Shown here: piece after piece, positions 24,400 through 35,381 of the stretch
Position numbering within the stretch: the stretch's first letter is position 1
How the letters are laid out: the number at the start of each line of letters is the position of its first letter
Origin: Notospermus geniculatus
Taxonomy: Eukaryota; Nemertea; Pilidiophora; Heteronemertea; Lineidae
DNA: 64,000 bases
NCBI GenBank assembly: GCA_002633025.1
Contig: NMRB01000039.1
Location: 635,708-699,707 of the forward strand
Direction of reading: 5' to 3'
Program-made: the position numbers and the translations under genes
The notes under the pieces: generated by a model
Databases searched by the model: none
Seen by the model: only the letters and a program-made list of their open reading frames with translations
Told to the model about the DNA's origin: nothing

Positions 24400-24697
24400 T
24401 AGCTGGCTCCTTGGTCGAGTGGATAGAGTGGTGGATTACAAATCAAAAGAAGATCGACAGTTCGAATCTAAGTGACTATAATTTTTTTCTTTGAGTAGTA
24501 GTGTAAGTGGTATCCGGAGATGTTGATAGCTCTGTTGCCCGAAGACAAATAAGGTGGCGCCCTCCTGGCCTCGTTGGGTCTATCATGTTCTGAGCCTTCG
24601 TTTCAAGTGTTTGCAGGGCGTTTGCAATTCTCTTGCTCGTCGTTGCTCGTCGCATGGGGGCTTTTTGTTCATTCACGTCAGCTTTAAGGCGAAAAGG
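24400..24697 (+). repeat. tRNA-derived SINE, plus strand
   Basis: Head with A-box-like TGGTCGAGTGGATAGAG and B-box-like CAGTTCGAATCTAAG, then a body sharing GGTGGCGCCCTCCTGGCCTC and GGTCTATCATGTTCTGAGCC with the 24,070-24,345 copy. The two SINEs are head to head, so their RNA polymerase III promoters face each other. Confidence 0.8.
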
Positions 24698-24699
24698 AC

Positions 24700-25157
24700 A
24701 TTCCGAATTGCCAAGCGAGGTGCGAGACGCAGGCGGGAGACTAAGCCAAGCATTTCAATTTATCCCAGAATAAATCCGTACATTTCACAAATCATCATTT
24801 GTAGCTAATGTAGCAGTGATCGATCTTTGGATACTGCCAGAGTTCGTCAAGCCTGTCGATCAATGAGCAGCTATTACCGATCGATTGAGGTCGACTCGAC
24901 AGCTGCGGTTTGTGTAATGAACTCGGGGTGAGAACGGTTCGAACGGCATCCGGTTACCGTCTGGCTTTTAAGAGGCACGGGGCGTCGAAGGTCGCCGAAC
25001 ATTGACCGAGAGAGGTGTGCCTTGTCAAATACGGCTTCTGCAGCAGTCAAATACTGTCAGATCTCCTCTAGTCGACACCAGGGCACGGAGAGATCTCTCC
25101 ATGGACGACACCGAAGTTCACTCCAAAATCAGTCGGTAGTGGAAAAACGGGCCTTTA
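24700..25157. other. No recognisable feature
   Basis: No repeat ends or exon signals recognised. Confidence 0.4.
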
Positions 25158-25403
25158 AAGGGCCTGTCACACTGGAGTAGTTCTCAAAACGTCCTGCCCC
25201 GTCCTAAAAAATCGTAAAACGGTCTAGAACGTGTAACCCTTCGCCAAATAATGCCTCGATGTTCTGCACCCTTCCTGTCCATAAAAGTTCGTAAAAAGAC
25301 TGTAAAAAGTTGTCACTACGTCCACTCCGCTCGCAGACAGTTTGCGCCTGTTCGGCAAAACTTTCAAGAACGTACTGATAACTAGCTCAGTGTGACTGGG
25401 GCA
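25158..25403. mobile_element. MITE of the CACACTGAGC family
   Basis: Begins AGGGCCTGTCACACTGGAG and ends CAGTGTGACTGGGGCA, in the same orientation as the nested copy at 10,436. TAA precedes it; the sequence after the right end is TCA, so the 3-base duplication has decayed or the edge is altered. Confidence 0.85.
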
Positions 25404-25405
25404 TC

Positions 25406-25980
25406 ACAATTATTCAACTAGTTGGGGATCCCAAACAAACGCCTGCTTTTGGAAAGCTCCTATTTGACAAATTAAGCGTCGGAATTCGTGCTTTTTTTTC
25501 TGCCATAATCCTAACAGTTCTCCGTTCGTAAATTCCAAATTATACCAATTAGTGGTGACAGAAATGCAATAAACCTCAACTTGTTCTCAGACAGTGCGTT
25601 GAAACGTTATGGAGACTTCAAGCTGTTATATTATTTCTTTGAGGAAAAAATGTGGTGAAAGAAATGAATAAGACGAATGAGCAGAATATGTGTTGATCTG
25701 ATATATCATTGAATTGATAGGTGAAACTTTGAATTATGTTTTTGTTGTTGCAAGGGAATTTCACAAAATTGGACGCTTGAAATTCCAAACTTAAATTTAT
25801 GACGGTATTGCATCGGCGAGGGAGAGTTATGGCGGATAGGAAAACAGGATTCGGAAATGGAAGCCAGACGGCAGTGATTAAGTGGCATATAATCATGACT
25901 GCAAATCCGGCATGATTTATAACTTCACTTATTGGCGGGTTTTCGTCTGAGGCATGGATCTGTGGTCGGTTTTGGAGTTA
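25406..25980. other. No recognisable feature
   Basis: AT-rich, no repeat ends or coding exon recognised. Confidence 0.4.
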
Positions 25981-25982
25981 AA

Positions 25983-26125
25983 GGGCCGTATTTAGAAGCT
26001 TCCTTAACTCTAAGGTTTACCTTTAGTTATTGTTTGCAGGGCAGAATACAAAAGCTTGGAGATAATGTATCACGACTTCATTGTTTACATTCAATGTTTG
26101 TAAACATGGATGATATAATAACCGA
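25983..26125. mobile_element. Half of a GGGCCGTATT MITE fused to an AAGATAAT MITE part
   Basis: 25,983-26,057 matches the left two-thirds of the 4,442-4,559 element (GGGCCGTATTTAGAAGC, then GCAGAATACAAAAG). It breaks off into 26,059-26,125, which matches one end of the AAGATAAT family (ATAATGTATCACGACTTC, GTTTACATTCAATG). Neither has its other end here. Confidence 0.65.
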
Positions 26126-26229
26126 AGTCGTCCTCCAGAAATTTTGCAAATTTTCGACCCCTTTAGGCTGGCACTTTCAAGTCGTGCTACAGAAGTATAA
26201 TCAGAAAAAAATATGAATGTTACCACAAG

Positions 26230-27246
26230 TAAACTGCTACCAGAAGTTTAAACTGTGACAATAGGGAGACACAGAGAAACGTGTCGATCTGTACGCGTTT
26301 CTCAAACAATAAGTGGAAACACTGAGATGTTACATCAAGTTCCTCAGCGAACTCTCAAAATGAACGTTCTGACGTCTTGGTGAACTTGTAAAATTTGATT
26401 GAAGTATAACTTAAAGTCATTTGATACTCTCCTTAGGTAGAGGTAGATCTGATACTGAGACAAGCTTAATAAGAAGTCAAGTGTCATGTTGAAGATTGAT
26501 CTGGTTGTCAAGTTTGCCCAGACAACCAAGTGTAATGACTTTATTCATAAACTGCGGTTTGATTGACTTAAAATCAGTATCGGGTTCTGCGACATGCCAC
26601 TCTATTGATTTCAAATTCATGAGCAGTTAAATCGATACGAGAGACATCGATTTCAGTGATTGAAATTGATTTGGAGATGTGGGTGTGATCCCGATTGGAA
26701 TTTTACACTTTGCTTTGGGGGCTTCACTTTGGGCAATTGTCGCAGATTTTAATCAATAAAATTTACGATTTGACTTTGAATAAAGGAGGTAGCTCAGGTT
26801 TTATTGAAGGATAAGCATCGATAAAGTGGGTGGTGTGGAACTTTATAGAAACTTGGAGAGGGCTTTTTGGTTAGAGGGAGAAAAGAGAACAAACACGTGT
26901 CACTGGCCACCAAAGATATTCGTCACTACCCACTCACCCTCAATCTCGCGTGTGATGTGGAACTATCTAAAACGTATAATGGATACGGCTCTGGTACCGG
27001 TGATGGTCCCAACACACCACGTTGGCGTTACATTGTATCACTCTAAGTTACTGCTAATGGAATACCACCAAAGTGACTTCCTTTAGTCTCGAACAACTCC
27101 GCCTTGGCTGACATGTAACTTGAGCCTCGGAAAAGTACACACTGTTGCGTAATGTACGTTTACGCTAACAGCAACAAAGTGCGGGTTATAAATAGGCCTA
27201 AATGGAGGAGAAAACCCCAACAAGTCGCCCATGAGCGATGCGCTCA
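26230..27246. other. No recognisable feature
   Basis: AT-rich DNA, no repeat ends or exon signals recognised. Confidence 0.4.
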
Positions 27247-27249
27247 GCT

Positions 27250-27478
27250 GACATATGAAGTTGATTGACGAAGCAGTTCTCGAGTTATGGACCAGAATGC
27301 ACAATCCAAGATGGCCACCTGGCGGCCATATTGGAAATTGGAGCGCAACCAAAATCGATCTGACACATATCACTATGCCTGGAAAATATGAAGCTGATTG
27401 ACCAAGATGTTCTCAAGTTATGGAGCAGAACACAAAGTCCAAGATGGCCGCCAGGTGGTCATATTGGAAGCGGAGAGA
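27250..27478. repeat. Two-unit tandem repeat, about 132-bp period
   Basis: The phrase ATATGAAG(T/C)TGATTGAC starts near 27,253 and again near 27,386. Each unit goes on with GTTCTC(G/A)AGTTATGGA and with CCAAGATGGCC...GGCC/GTC ATATTGGA. The GGCCACCTGGCGGCC core is itself near-palindromic. No coding sense. Confidence 0.7.
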
Positions 27479-27479
27479 T

Positions 27480-28192
27480 GGAACGCAACTAAAATGTATA
27501 TCACTATGATAAAGAAGGGCTCACAAATAGTTGCCAACAGGAGGCACTGACGTAGCCGCCTACGCAGTTGCACCAACGGAGTGATATCTTGTGGGCAGAG
27601 AAATAGTTCATTCATGGTCAGTAAATACATGACTTATTCATCATAGCCAAGATTACTAAATAGGTGAAGATGTCTCGCTAATGACCAGAGATGCATTTTC
27701 TGTTCCATACGCCAGGTCTTGTAGGTTCATCAGAGGTGTGACACTGCATGATAAGCGCCAATAGGTAAACAGGCATGCGCTGGTCTTATGCAAATGATGG
27801 TCACACCATCTATGTGGCAGTCATCTGAAAAACTGATCCGAACCAAACAACGACACTATTGAAAGCGGCACATATAGCCATTAATAGCCACATCGGTACT
27901 TCCATGGGTACCTTTGGCAATTTTCTGTACATGTACATGTACGTTATTTTATTCCAACTTTGGTCGTTCGTGCGTTGCCCGATTTCAACTGCAGGTCAAT
28001 TAGGCTACACAGTCCCGACGTGTTGGTACCCTCTGAAAGAACGCTACAATTGAAAGAAAGAACAACTGAAAGAAACAACTGAGCAACTGAAAGAAAGCCT
28101 ACAATTTTTAAACAAGTCCCTCTATTTTGTGATAGGTTGCATCATGGTTGATCTAAGTAATAGCTCACCTTATCGCAGGCACGTGGTCACAA
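27480..28192. other. No recognisable feature
   Basis: No repeat ends or coding exon recognised; a TACATGTACATGTACG run lies near 27,927-27,942. Confidence 0.4.
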
Positions 28193-28194
28193 TA

Positions 28195-28347
28195 GGGAGG
28201 TTAAGAAATCAAACGATAAACGTAAACTTTACGACAACGTTATTTTTCATACTACACATTAATCCGACCAAGTTTTATATTGCGTCTTCGGTACAAAAAA
28301 ACGTTGTCGTTAGCGTTTACGTTTATCGTTTGATTTCTAAACCTCCC
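28195..28347. mobile_element. Foldback MITE, GGGAGGTTAAG ends
   Basis: A 153-base hairpin with GGGAGGTTAAGAAATCAAAC at the left and its near-complement at the right, TA outside both. It is the inverted sibling of 6,344-6,492: the unpaired centres correspond on opposite strands. Confidence 0.88.
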
Positions 28348-28349
28348 TA

Positions 28350-28885
28350 TTTCCATCAACGTCACGATACGATCTCTCCTAAGCTGTTTTCCATTCACTT
28401 CACGAAGATGTCACTTTTCGATCCAACTCTTGCATAAAGGCATTACTGTCTGCCGCCATTGGTTAAATAAAGATCACCATGTTCCCTTTGCGATAGTTAT
28501 GGTTGCATTATGCGGAAACACCCAGGGGGTTCGATGTTACTGTAGCTCAATCAAGCATCGAATTGGCTAAACAATGACGAAATAACGAACTGGAGTAAAA
28601 GTTCGATGGATGTGAGCGTAAAAGTTGCGCTTAATGGGAAACCAAGTCAGGTTTTGCGTATTTTTTTACCGTCGATCATTTCGCGAAGAGAGATACGCAG
28701 TGGAAATACACAAAAAGCGATCAGCCGTTTATTGAAATGTGTTTTTTACTGTCTTATTCTAGACAGTCTAGGATGAATCAGAAATTGCAGAATTGATGAT
28801 GACGACTTATTTTATGGAAAATGCTGAGCATCAAGTCACGGCACTTTGTTTAGTAACTGACGTTTCTTCGTAAAACTAGCGGCAC
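28350..28885. other. No recognisable feature
   Basis: No repeat ends or exon signals recognised. Confidence 0.4.
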
Positions 28886-28888
28886 CCG

Positions 28889-29546
28889 TCACAACTTTCG
28901 TTGCTCAGACAGGCAGTTTTCGTGGTTCGACAATTTTTGTGGCGGTTGCCGGTTAACAGCGGACGTCACCAATCACTGGTCTCGTGTGCTACTGATGGCG
29001 CACACCACCACAACTGGCAACAATGAGCAATTTTCGTGGTGAGAAATCAAACAGGTGTAAAGGGAAAGAATGTCCCCAGGAAAAACTGTCCCAGGAACAA
29101 AAAATCCTATTGTTACATTCTAATCTCTGCGGATTGGTTTTCAATAGTCATGCCGCTTATTCCGTCATTCAACAATAGAAGTGGACACTTTTTACAGGGG
29201 GACACTCTGTACCGTTACAGCTGTTTGATTTTCAGGGCAACTTGTGGCAACTCGTGGTCACCACAGAATTTCCGTGGTGAGTGGTCGTTGCCGGCCACAG
29301 CACACTTGGCCATTTTCGTGGCGACCACGAAAATTGCCTGTATGAGCTGCAAAAGTGGTGACGTGTGCTGCAACTGGTTTGATTTCTCCCCACGAAAATT
29401 GCTCGTAGTTGCCAGCTGTGGTGATGTATGCGCCATCAGCAGCACACATGACCGCTGAGTGGTGACGTCTGCTGTAAACCGGCAACCGCCACAAAAATTG
29501 CCGACCATGAAAATTGCCTGTATGAGCAACAAAGTGGTGACGTTGT
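28889..29546. mobile_element. Large foldback element with an inner GTGG-rich hairpin
   Basis: Outer arms 28,889-29,060 and 29,363-29,546 are inverted copies: GTTGCTCAGACAGGCAGTTTT pairs with AAATTGCCTGTATGAGCAAC, and further in GAGCAATTTTCGTGG pairs with CCACGAAAATTGCTC. The interior contains a second palindrome (GTGGTCACCACAG, GGCGACCACGAAAATTGCC). The 140-codon plus-strand and 105-codon minus-strand frames here are readings of the two strands of these arms, not genes. Confidence 0.75.
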
Positions 29547-29549
29547 GCT

Positions 29550-30290
29550 GCTAGCTGTGATCAACAGAAGTAAGAATATTGCAAGGGAGGAAATCATCTG
29601 CGTCTAATGGTTTTCTCTTTTGTTTATAACTAACGAAGTTAAACCTAGAATAAAGTATTAGGTTTCAGACAGTTAACATCGAGACATCGATGAAATGACC
29701 CAATAATTCACATCAGGACGTCTAAATCGCCAACTAACGATGTAACGACACTGAACCTATGCCGTCTGTCGAATGATTGATGAAAAAAATCGACAGACAC
29801 CAACACCGTATCATCCGATTGCATTACATCAGACTTGCATTCGCACGAAATTTTCTGGGATCAATGAGCAATTTTATTTTCGCATCTTGGTTATTGACAC
29901 GCAAGCATCAAGACGACGATGACATTCAGAGAACTTCTTTCTGTCTTAGGAAAGGATGTTGCTTCCATTCTATGATGGGTACATTAACACTATGAAAGAA
30001 TGATAACAGGATTTTCCTCACCATAACCCGATAAAGAACGCCTTTTACATCTTGCCGGGGAATAAAAAAGGGTTAAAAACTTGACAAAAAGCAACAAAAG
30101 CCTGACAATTTTTGTTTTAGCCTGGCAGGTTTGTTTAAGCGGTAATGCGGTGTTTTTATCAACCGATGGAAAGCCAATACCTGATGAAATCACACTGGAT
30201 CGGCGGTGCTATCATCCGCTTCGTGATGTGACTTTTTCTTCCATGACCACATCACACGTCGACGTGACAAAAGAATGAGGAACACGCATA
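29550..30290. other. No recognisable feature
   Basis: No repeat ends or exon signals recognised. Confidence 0.4.
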
Positions 30291-30325
30291 ACTTTTTATC
30301 CCGACAGGGCGGCGCTGCCCGGTTA
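30291..30325 (+). repeat. End of the TTTATCCCGACAGG family
   Basis: CTTTTTATCCCGACAGGGCG followed by GCGCTG matches the left ends at 16,071, 42,924, 48,789 and 52,941. No partner end is visible nearby, so this is a fragment. Confidence 0.55.
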
Positions 30326-30670
30326 TTCACAAAGAGACGAAAAGTCAGTTGCTTCAAAACTTTTCATACCAAATACACCCACACAGCAAGAACAAGTTGG
30401 TCCATTATACCCATGGACATGGGTAAATTCCTTGTCCAATTTTTAAGCCCATTTCCCACGTGTTCTTATATGCATCTGGGTACAAAGTACCCATGGTCTT
30501 TGCTGATTGTACTCATGGTGATAAACGCCATGGGTCAGGAGGACCCCAGGTAGAACCAAGTAGAACCCATCGCCATGGAATATTTTTGACAGTAGGTCCG
30601 TCTTTCTCGGAGTGAGTTTGCTGTACCCATGTTAGTTCCCTGTACCGCGGGTTTGGACCCACGGTACAGG

Positions 30671-30789
30671 ACTGGAAAAAATATTTTCTTACTTTTTTGG
30701 GAGTGAGACAAGAAAATCTGTACTTTTTCTTGTGATTTTCTTGTCTCACTCCCAAGAAAGTAAGAAAATAAGAAAATATTTTTTCCAGT
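30671..30789. mobile_element. Foldback MITE, ACTGGAAAAAATATTTTC ends
   Basis: A 119-base near-perfect hairpin: ACTGGAAAAAATATTTTCTT at the left, AAGAAAATATTTTTTCCAGT at the right, the arms continuing through GGGAGTGAGACAAGAAAATC. Just upstream, 30,640-30,668 holds a small separate palindrome around GGTACCG-type sequence. Confidence 0.88.
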
Positions 30790-30866
30790 GAGGACGATTT
30801 TTTAGAGTGCACCTCAACCATTTGGATAGAAATCATGACCCACCGACTGTAACAAACTCAGAGATC

Positions 30867-32833
30867 AGCCTGTATCAACCACCACTAAAGGTTGAGTATA
30901 AAACAGGATCCCCGCCACACTTCCATTTCAGGGCTAAATCTCTGCGACTAATCCAAGTCCGGCGGGAATTCTACCCGGTTAAAATCTCGACAGTGCACTG
31001 ATCCTGAGAGTGATTTTAACTAGCTCAGAGCGTGGTTATTTGTCGACTGATCAGCTCTCGACAAATATTAAAAGCCCATCGCCCCTCAACCTGCCATGCC
31101 AGAAGCCAAGTTTGTGCGACCCTCCTCACGTAACGAGATTATAGATATTTGAATTGATCTGCTTAGGGATGTAAGTCTTAAGTTTGTTTGGCGACCCTGG
31201 ATGAATTTCACTTGCACTATCGTGACCTTTTGATACTGAGTTCGATCTCGACCACAGGTTCACGTTGACTTTATAGGATTGGTGTCCAGGCACCGATCAT
31301 AGTCATTTTTCAGAAGGTTACGTCAATCATATTAAAGATAATGTATCACCGATATTTTCGCGGGCCACGAAAATCATTGTTTTATTTACATTTTGTTTGT
31401 TTATGTCCAGTGTTTTATTGTCTTATGAGTAATTTGTTGGTGGCGTGCCCCTCTAAAAATTCTTTTGACGCCAACAGTATTCAATTTGGTGGGTTGGCTT
31501 GTCCCAAAAAGTCCAAATAATATGATGTAAACATCCATGTTTACAAGTCGTGATACATGTATATTATCTTTAGCGAGAGTCTAGAGACAAGAGAAACAAA
31601 TGAGGAAGCTACGCCCTCACGCAGTTTCACCAGGTGAAGAAAAAGTTTGCAGTGTTGATGCTGAAATCAAAAACGTGAGGCGGTCTCGAAAAACCCGCCG
31701 GATGTCGCGGAATGATCAACAAGGCTGTCAGATTGCCTGTGCATTGATCTCCTACTGTTTACTTGTTTAAAGTACATTTCAGCTATTGAAATGTGCGGGT
31801 TCACCAAGGTCATTTACACTTTCCTCAAATGCGATATCCTACGGATTTTGGTGATGGGGTTGGCCAAGATAGTAATCGATCTCGGCCGAGCAATTGTGAT
31901 ATACGTGTACGTGTAGGCAGATTCGACTGAACAAGAATGGAGCGAGAAGCATGGATGGCCTCGCCGTTTTCTGCAGGAAATAGATTGCCGTTCGGCTTTA
32001 TGACGTAGGTGACGCATTTGTTAAACCCTTAAACGACCACAGTATTGCCACTTTTTCTCGACAGCCGACGCCACCGCGCCACTCTCCAACCCAGGGACTC
32101 ACTATGTTGTCGGCGAATTGACCCGGTTTACTACGTACATTTTGTAGTAATGCATTTTTGTTGTTCGTCTTACTGCCGCTAGGTGGCTCCCCCTACGTCG
32201 GCAGTCAAATAACGCATTAGAGATCCAATACCGTGCTCCTTTAAGCCCTTAAATCACAACCAATCACAATCCACATCAGATACAGGAGAAAAGCAATATT
32301 TTACAAACTTAACACCTGCAAATGTCTCTTAAAATCAGCTGATAGCGAAGAACAGGTCTTTTTCAGGACGTAGTTGTCAAAAGCACAACTATACCCGCAC
32401 CCCGTATCGCATAATATGATTTCTCAACACCTGCAAATGCCTCACTGAATCAAATCTAATATTTCCCGTGTAACGAAGAAGAGCAACATCAGAGATTATT
32501 TATGTCCCCTGCCAACGAAAGGGGGAATTATGATCACATCAACCAGACATTCCGCTTAAATCTTGCATGCGGTTTAAATTACCTCTATACCACGAGTCAA
32601 CAGGTTCGGTAAACGATCAAGACCATCTTAACCAATTTCTCGATGAGTCTATAGCATTTCGACCTCCTGGTCTCATGGCCATTCATTTATCTTTCATGAG
32701 GCAGCCCGCGGCAGGGCGATGCTCTGTGACATGGGATAAGTGGCTGATCTCCTAAACGGTTAACTCTATTGACTTCCATCAGATCTGGTTAAAGCAAGCT
32801 GCTCCTTCATGGATTCAGTACCGGGCAGTAGCG
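30867..32833 (+). repeat. Block A of a duplicated region, ends at the gap
   Basis: Matches 33,776-36,054 along its whole length with a few percent substitutions. It starts with CAGCCTGTATCAACCACCA and stops at the N run with GGGCAGTAGCG. Compared with block B it lacks the MITE at 33,929-34,178 and the SINE at 35,088-35,381. Neither block has a recognisable gene. Confidence 0.88.
31335..31570. mobile_element. MITE of the AAGATAAT family, block A
   Basis: Ends AAGATAATGTATCAC and (complement) near ATATTATCTT, with TA at 31,333-31,334 and 31,571-31,572. The interior has TTTCGCGGGCCACGAAAATC and TTTGGTGGGTTGGC phrases. Block B has the same insertion at the same place (34,497-34,747), so it predates the divergence of the blocks. 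The block A copy has lost about 20 bases near its right end. Confidence 0.85.
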
Positions 32834-33775
32834 NNNNNNNNNNNNNNNNNNNNNNNNNNNNNNNNNNNNNNNNNNNNNNNNNNNNNNNNNNNNNNNNNNN
32901 NNNNNNNNNNNNNNNNNNNNNNNNNNNNNNNNNNNNNNNNNNNNNNNNNNNNNNNNNNNNNNNNNNNNNNNNNNNNNNNNNNNNNNNNNNNNNNNNNNNN
33001 NNNNNNNNNNNNNNNNNNNNNNNNNNNNNNNNNNNNNNNNNNNNNNNNNNNNNNNNNNNNNNNNNNNNNNNNNNNNNNNNNNNNNNNNNNNNNNNNNNNN
33101 NNNNNNNNNNNNNNNNNNNNNNNNNNNNNNNNNNNNNNNNNNNNNNNNNNNNNNNNNNNNNNNNNNNNNNNNNNNNNNNNNNNNNNNNNNNNNNNNNNNN
33201 NNNNNNNNNNNNNNNNNNNNNNNNNNNNNNNNNNNNNNNNNNNNNNNNNNNNNNNNNNNNNNNNNNNNNNNNNNNNNNNNNNNNNNNNNNNNNNNNNNNN
33301 NNNNNNNNNNNNNNNNNNNNNNNNNNNNNNNNNNNNNNNNNNNNNNNNNNNNNNNNNNNNNNNNNNNNNNNNNNNNNNNNNNNNNNNNNNNNNNNNNNNN
33401 NNNNNNNNNNNNNNNNNNNNNNNNNNNNNNNNNNNNNNNNNNNNNNNNNNNNNNNNNNNNNNNNNNNNNNNNNNNNNNNNNNNNNNNNNNNNNNNNNNNN
33501 NNNNNNNNNNNNNNNNNNNNNNNNNNNNNNNNNNNNNNNNNNNNNNNNNNNNNNNNNNNNNNNNNNNNNNNNNNNNNNNNNNNNNNNNNNNNNNNNNNNN
33601 NNNNNNNNNNNNNNNNNNNNNNNNNNNNNNNNNNNNNNNNNNNNNNNNNNNNNNNNNNNNNNNNNNNNNNNNNNNNNNNNNNNNNNNNNNNNNNNNNNNN
33701 NNNNNNNNNNNNNNNNNNNNNNNNNNNNNNNNNNNNNNNNNNNNNNNNNNNNNNNNNNNNNNNNNNNNNNNNNNN
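32834..33775. other. Assembly gap, 942 N
   Basis: Unknown bases. The three long frames that cross it are artefacts of reading N. The gap lies exactly between the end of block A and the start of block B. Confidence 0.99.
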
Positions 33776-33928
33776 CAGCCTGTGTCAACCACCATTAAAG
33801 GTTGAGAATAAAGTAGGATCCCAGCCACACTTCCATTTCAGGGCTAAATCCCTGCGACTAATCCAAGTCCGGCGGGAATTCTACCCGGTTAAAATCTCGA
33901 CAGTGCACTGATCCTGAGAGTGATTTTA

Positions 33929-34178
33929 AAGATAATATATCACGACTTCATTGTTTACGTTTAATGTTTGTAAACATTGATGTTTACATTATGTTATTTT
34001 GGACTTTTGAAACATGCCAACCCACCAAATTGAATGTTTTCAGTATCAAAAGAATTTCTAGAGGGGCACGCCACCAACAAATTACTCATAAGACAAAGAA
34101 AAACGAGAAATAAACAAACAAAATGTAAATAAACAATGATTTTCGTGGCCCGCGAAAATATCCGTGATATATTATCTT
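33929..34178. mobile_element. MITE of the AAGATAAT family, block B only
   Basis: Block A reads GATTTTAACTAGC at this place (31,012-31,030); block B reads GATTTTA, then this 250-base element, then TAACTAGC. The empty site shows a TA target duplication and defines the ends as AAGATAATATATCAC and its complement. It lies in the opposite orientation to the copy at 34,497. TA duplications fit Tc1/mariner-type elements (inference). Confidence 0.92.
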
Positions 34179-34496
34179 TAACTAGCTCAGAGCGTGGTTA
34201 TTTGTCGACTGATCAGCTCTCGACAAACATTAAAAGCCCATCGCCCCTCAACCTGCCATGCCAGAAGCCAAGTTTGTGCGACCCTCCTCACGTAACGAGA
34301 TTATAGATATTTCAATTGATCTGCTTAGGGATGTAAGTCTTAACTTTGTTTGTCGACCCTGGATGAATTTCACTTACACTATCGTGATCTTTTGATATTG
34401 AGTTCGATCTGGACCACAGGTTCACGTTGACTTCATAGGATTGGTGTCCAGGCACCGATCATAGTGATTTTTCAGAAGGTTACGTCAATCATATTA

Positions 34497-34747
34497 AAGA
34501 TAATGTATCACCGATATTTTCGCGGGCCACGAAAATCATTGTTTTATTTACATTTTGTTTGTTTATGTCCAGTGTTTTATTGTCTTATGAGTAATTTGTT
34601 GGTGGCGTGCCCCTCTAAAAATTCTTTTGACGCCAACAGTATTCAATTTGGTGGGTTGGCTTGTCCCAAAAAGTCCAAATAATATGATGTAAACATCCAT
34701 GTTTACAAACATTGAATGTAAACAATGAAGTCGTGATATATTATCTT
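34497..34747. mobile_element. MITE of the AAGATAAT family, shared by both blocks
   Basis: Same element and same site as 31,335-31,570 in block A, TA on both sides. It retains the TGAATGTAAACAATGAAG segment missing from the block A copy. A 72-codon plus-strand frame here is also found in the block A copy and, diverged, in reverse near 63,600; it contains NLLVACPSKNSFDA but starts within a transposon end and is not convincing as a gene. Confidence 0.85.
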
Positions 34748-35087
34748 TAGCGAGAGTCTAGAGACAAGAGAAACAAATGAGGAAGCTACGCCCTCACGCA
34801 GTTTCACCCGGTGAAGAAAAAGTTTGCAGTGTTGATGCTGAAATCAGAAATGTGAGGGGGTCGCGAAAAACCCGTCGGATGTCGCTGAATGATCAACAAG
34901 GCTGTCAGATTGCTTGTGCATTGATCTGCTACTGTTTACTTGTTTAAAGTACATGCGGGTTCACCAAGGCCATTTACACTTTCCTCAATTTCGACATCCT
35001 ACGGATTTTGGTGACGGGGTTGGCCAAAATAGTGATCGATCTCGGCCAAGCAATTGTGATATACGTGTAAGCAGATTCGACTGAACA

Positions 35088-35381
35088 AAAGTTAAAAGTT
35101 AAAGTTTGGGTTTATAGTCTGATATCAACAACGAGAGGTGTCATCCAACTTTACACTTTAACCCCAGTCTATCCTGAAACCTTTCAGTAGAACTCAGATG
35201 AGCTGCCCATTCAGCGCTACAATCCCAGCGTTTCCGACCGCTACCCATTTATACACCTGGGTGGAGAGAGGCCAGTGAGGCAAAGAGACTTGCCCAAAGT
35301 CTCACGCCCAGTGGGATTCGAACCCGGGACCCTCTCACCGCTAGTCGGAGGCCCGAACCACTACACCACCCTGGCTCCTCT
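35088..35381 (-). repeat. tRNA-derived SINE, block B only
   Basis: On the minus strand the head has TGTAGTGGTTCGGG and GGTTCGAATCCC, the body ends GGGGTTAAAGTGTAAAG and the tail is a TTAAAAGTTAAAG-type repeat at 35,088-35,106. Block A passes straight from CTGAACAA to GAATGGAGCG here. This full-length copy is the reference that shows the 4,225 SINE was split by a MITE. A long target duplication is not obvious. Confidence 0.88.

Noticed and set aside
26263-26290. GGGAGACACAG as a further GGGAGG-type MITE end
   Set aside because: No inverted partner found within several hundred bases.
29036-29458. 140-codon plus-strand frame and overlapping 105-codon minus-strand frame
   Set aside because: Both are read through the arms of the 28,889-29,546 foldback and repeat each other's composition.
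32766-33828. Three open frames of 329-340 codons
   Set aside because: They are almost entirely N from the 942-base gap; only a few real codons lie at each end.
34464-34682. 72-codon frame with NLLVACPSKNSF
   Set aside because: Shared by all AAGATAAT MITE copies because it is MITE interior; the start lies at the element edge and the old copy at 63.6 kb has indels.
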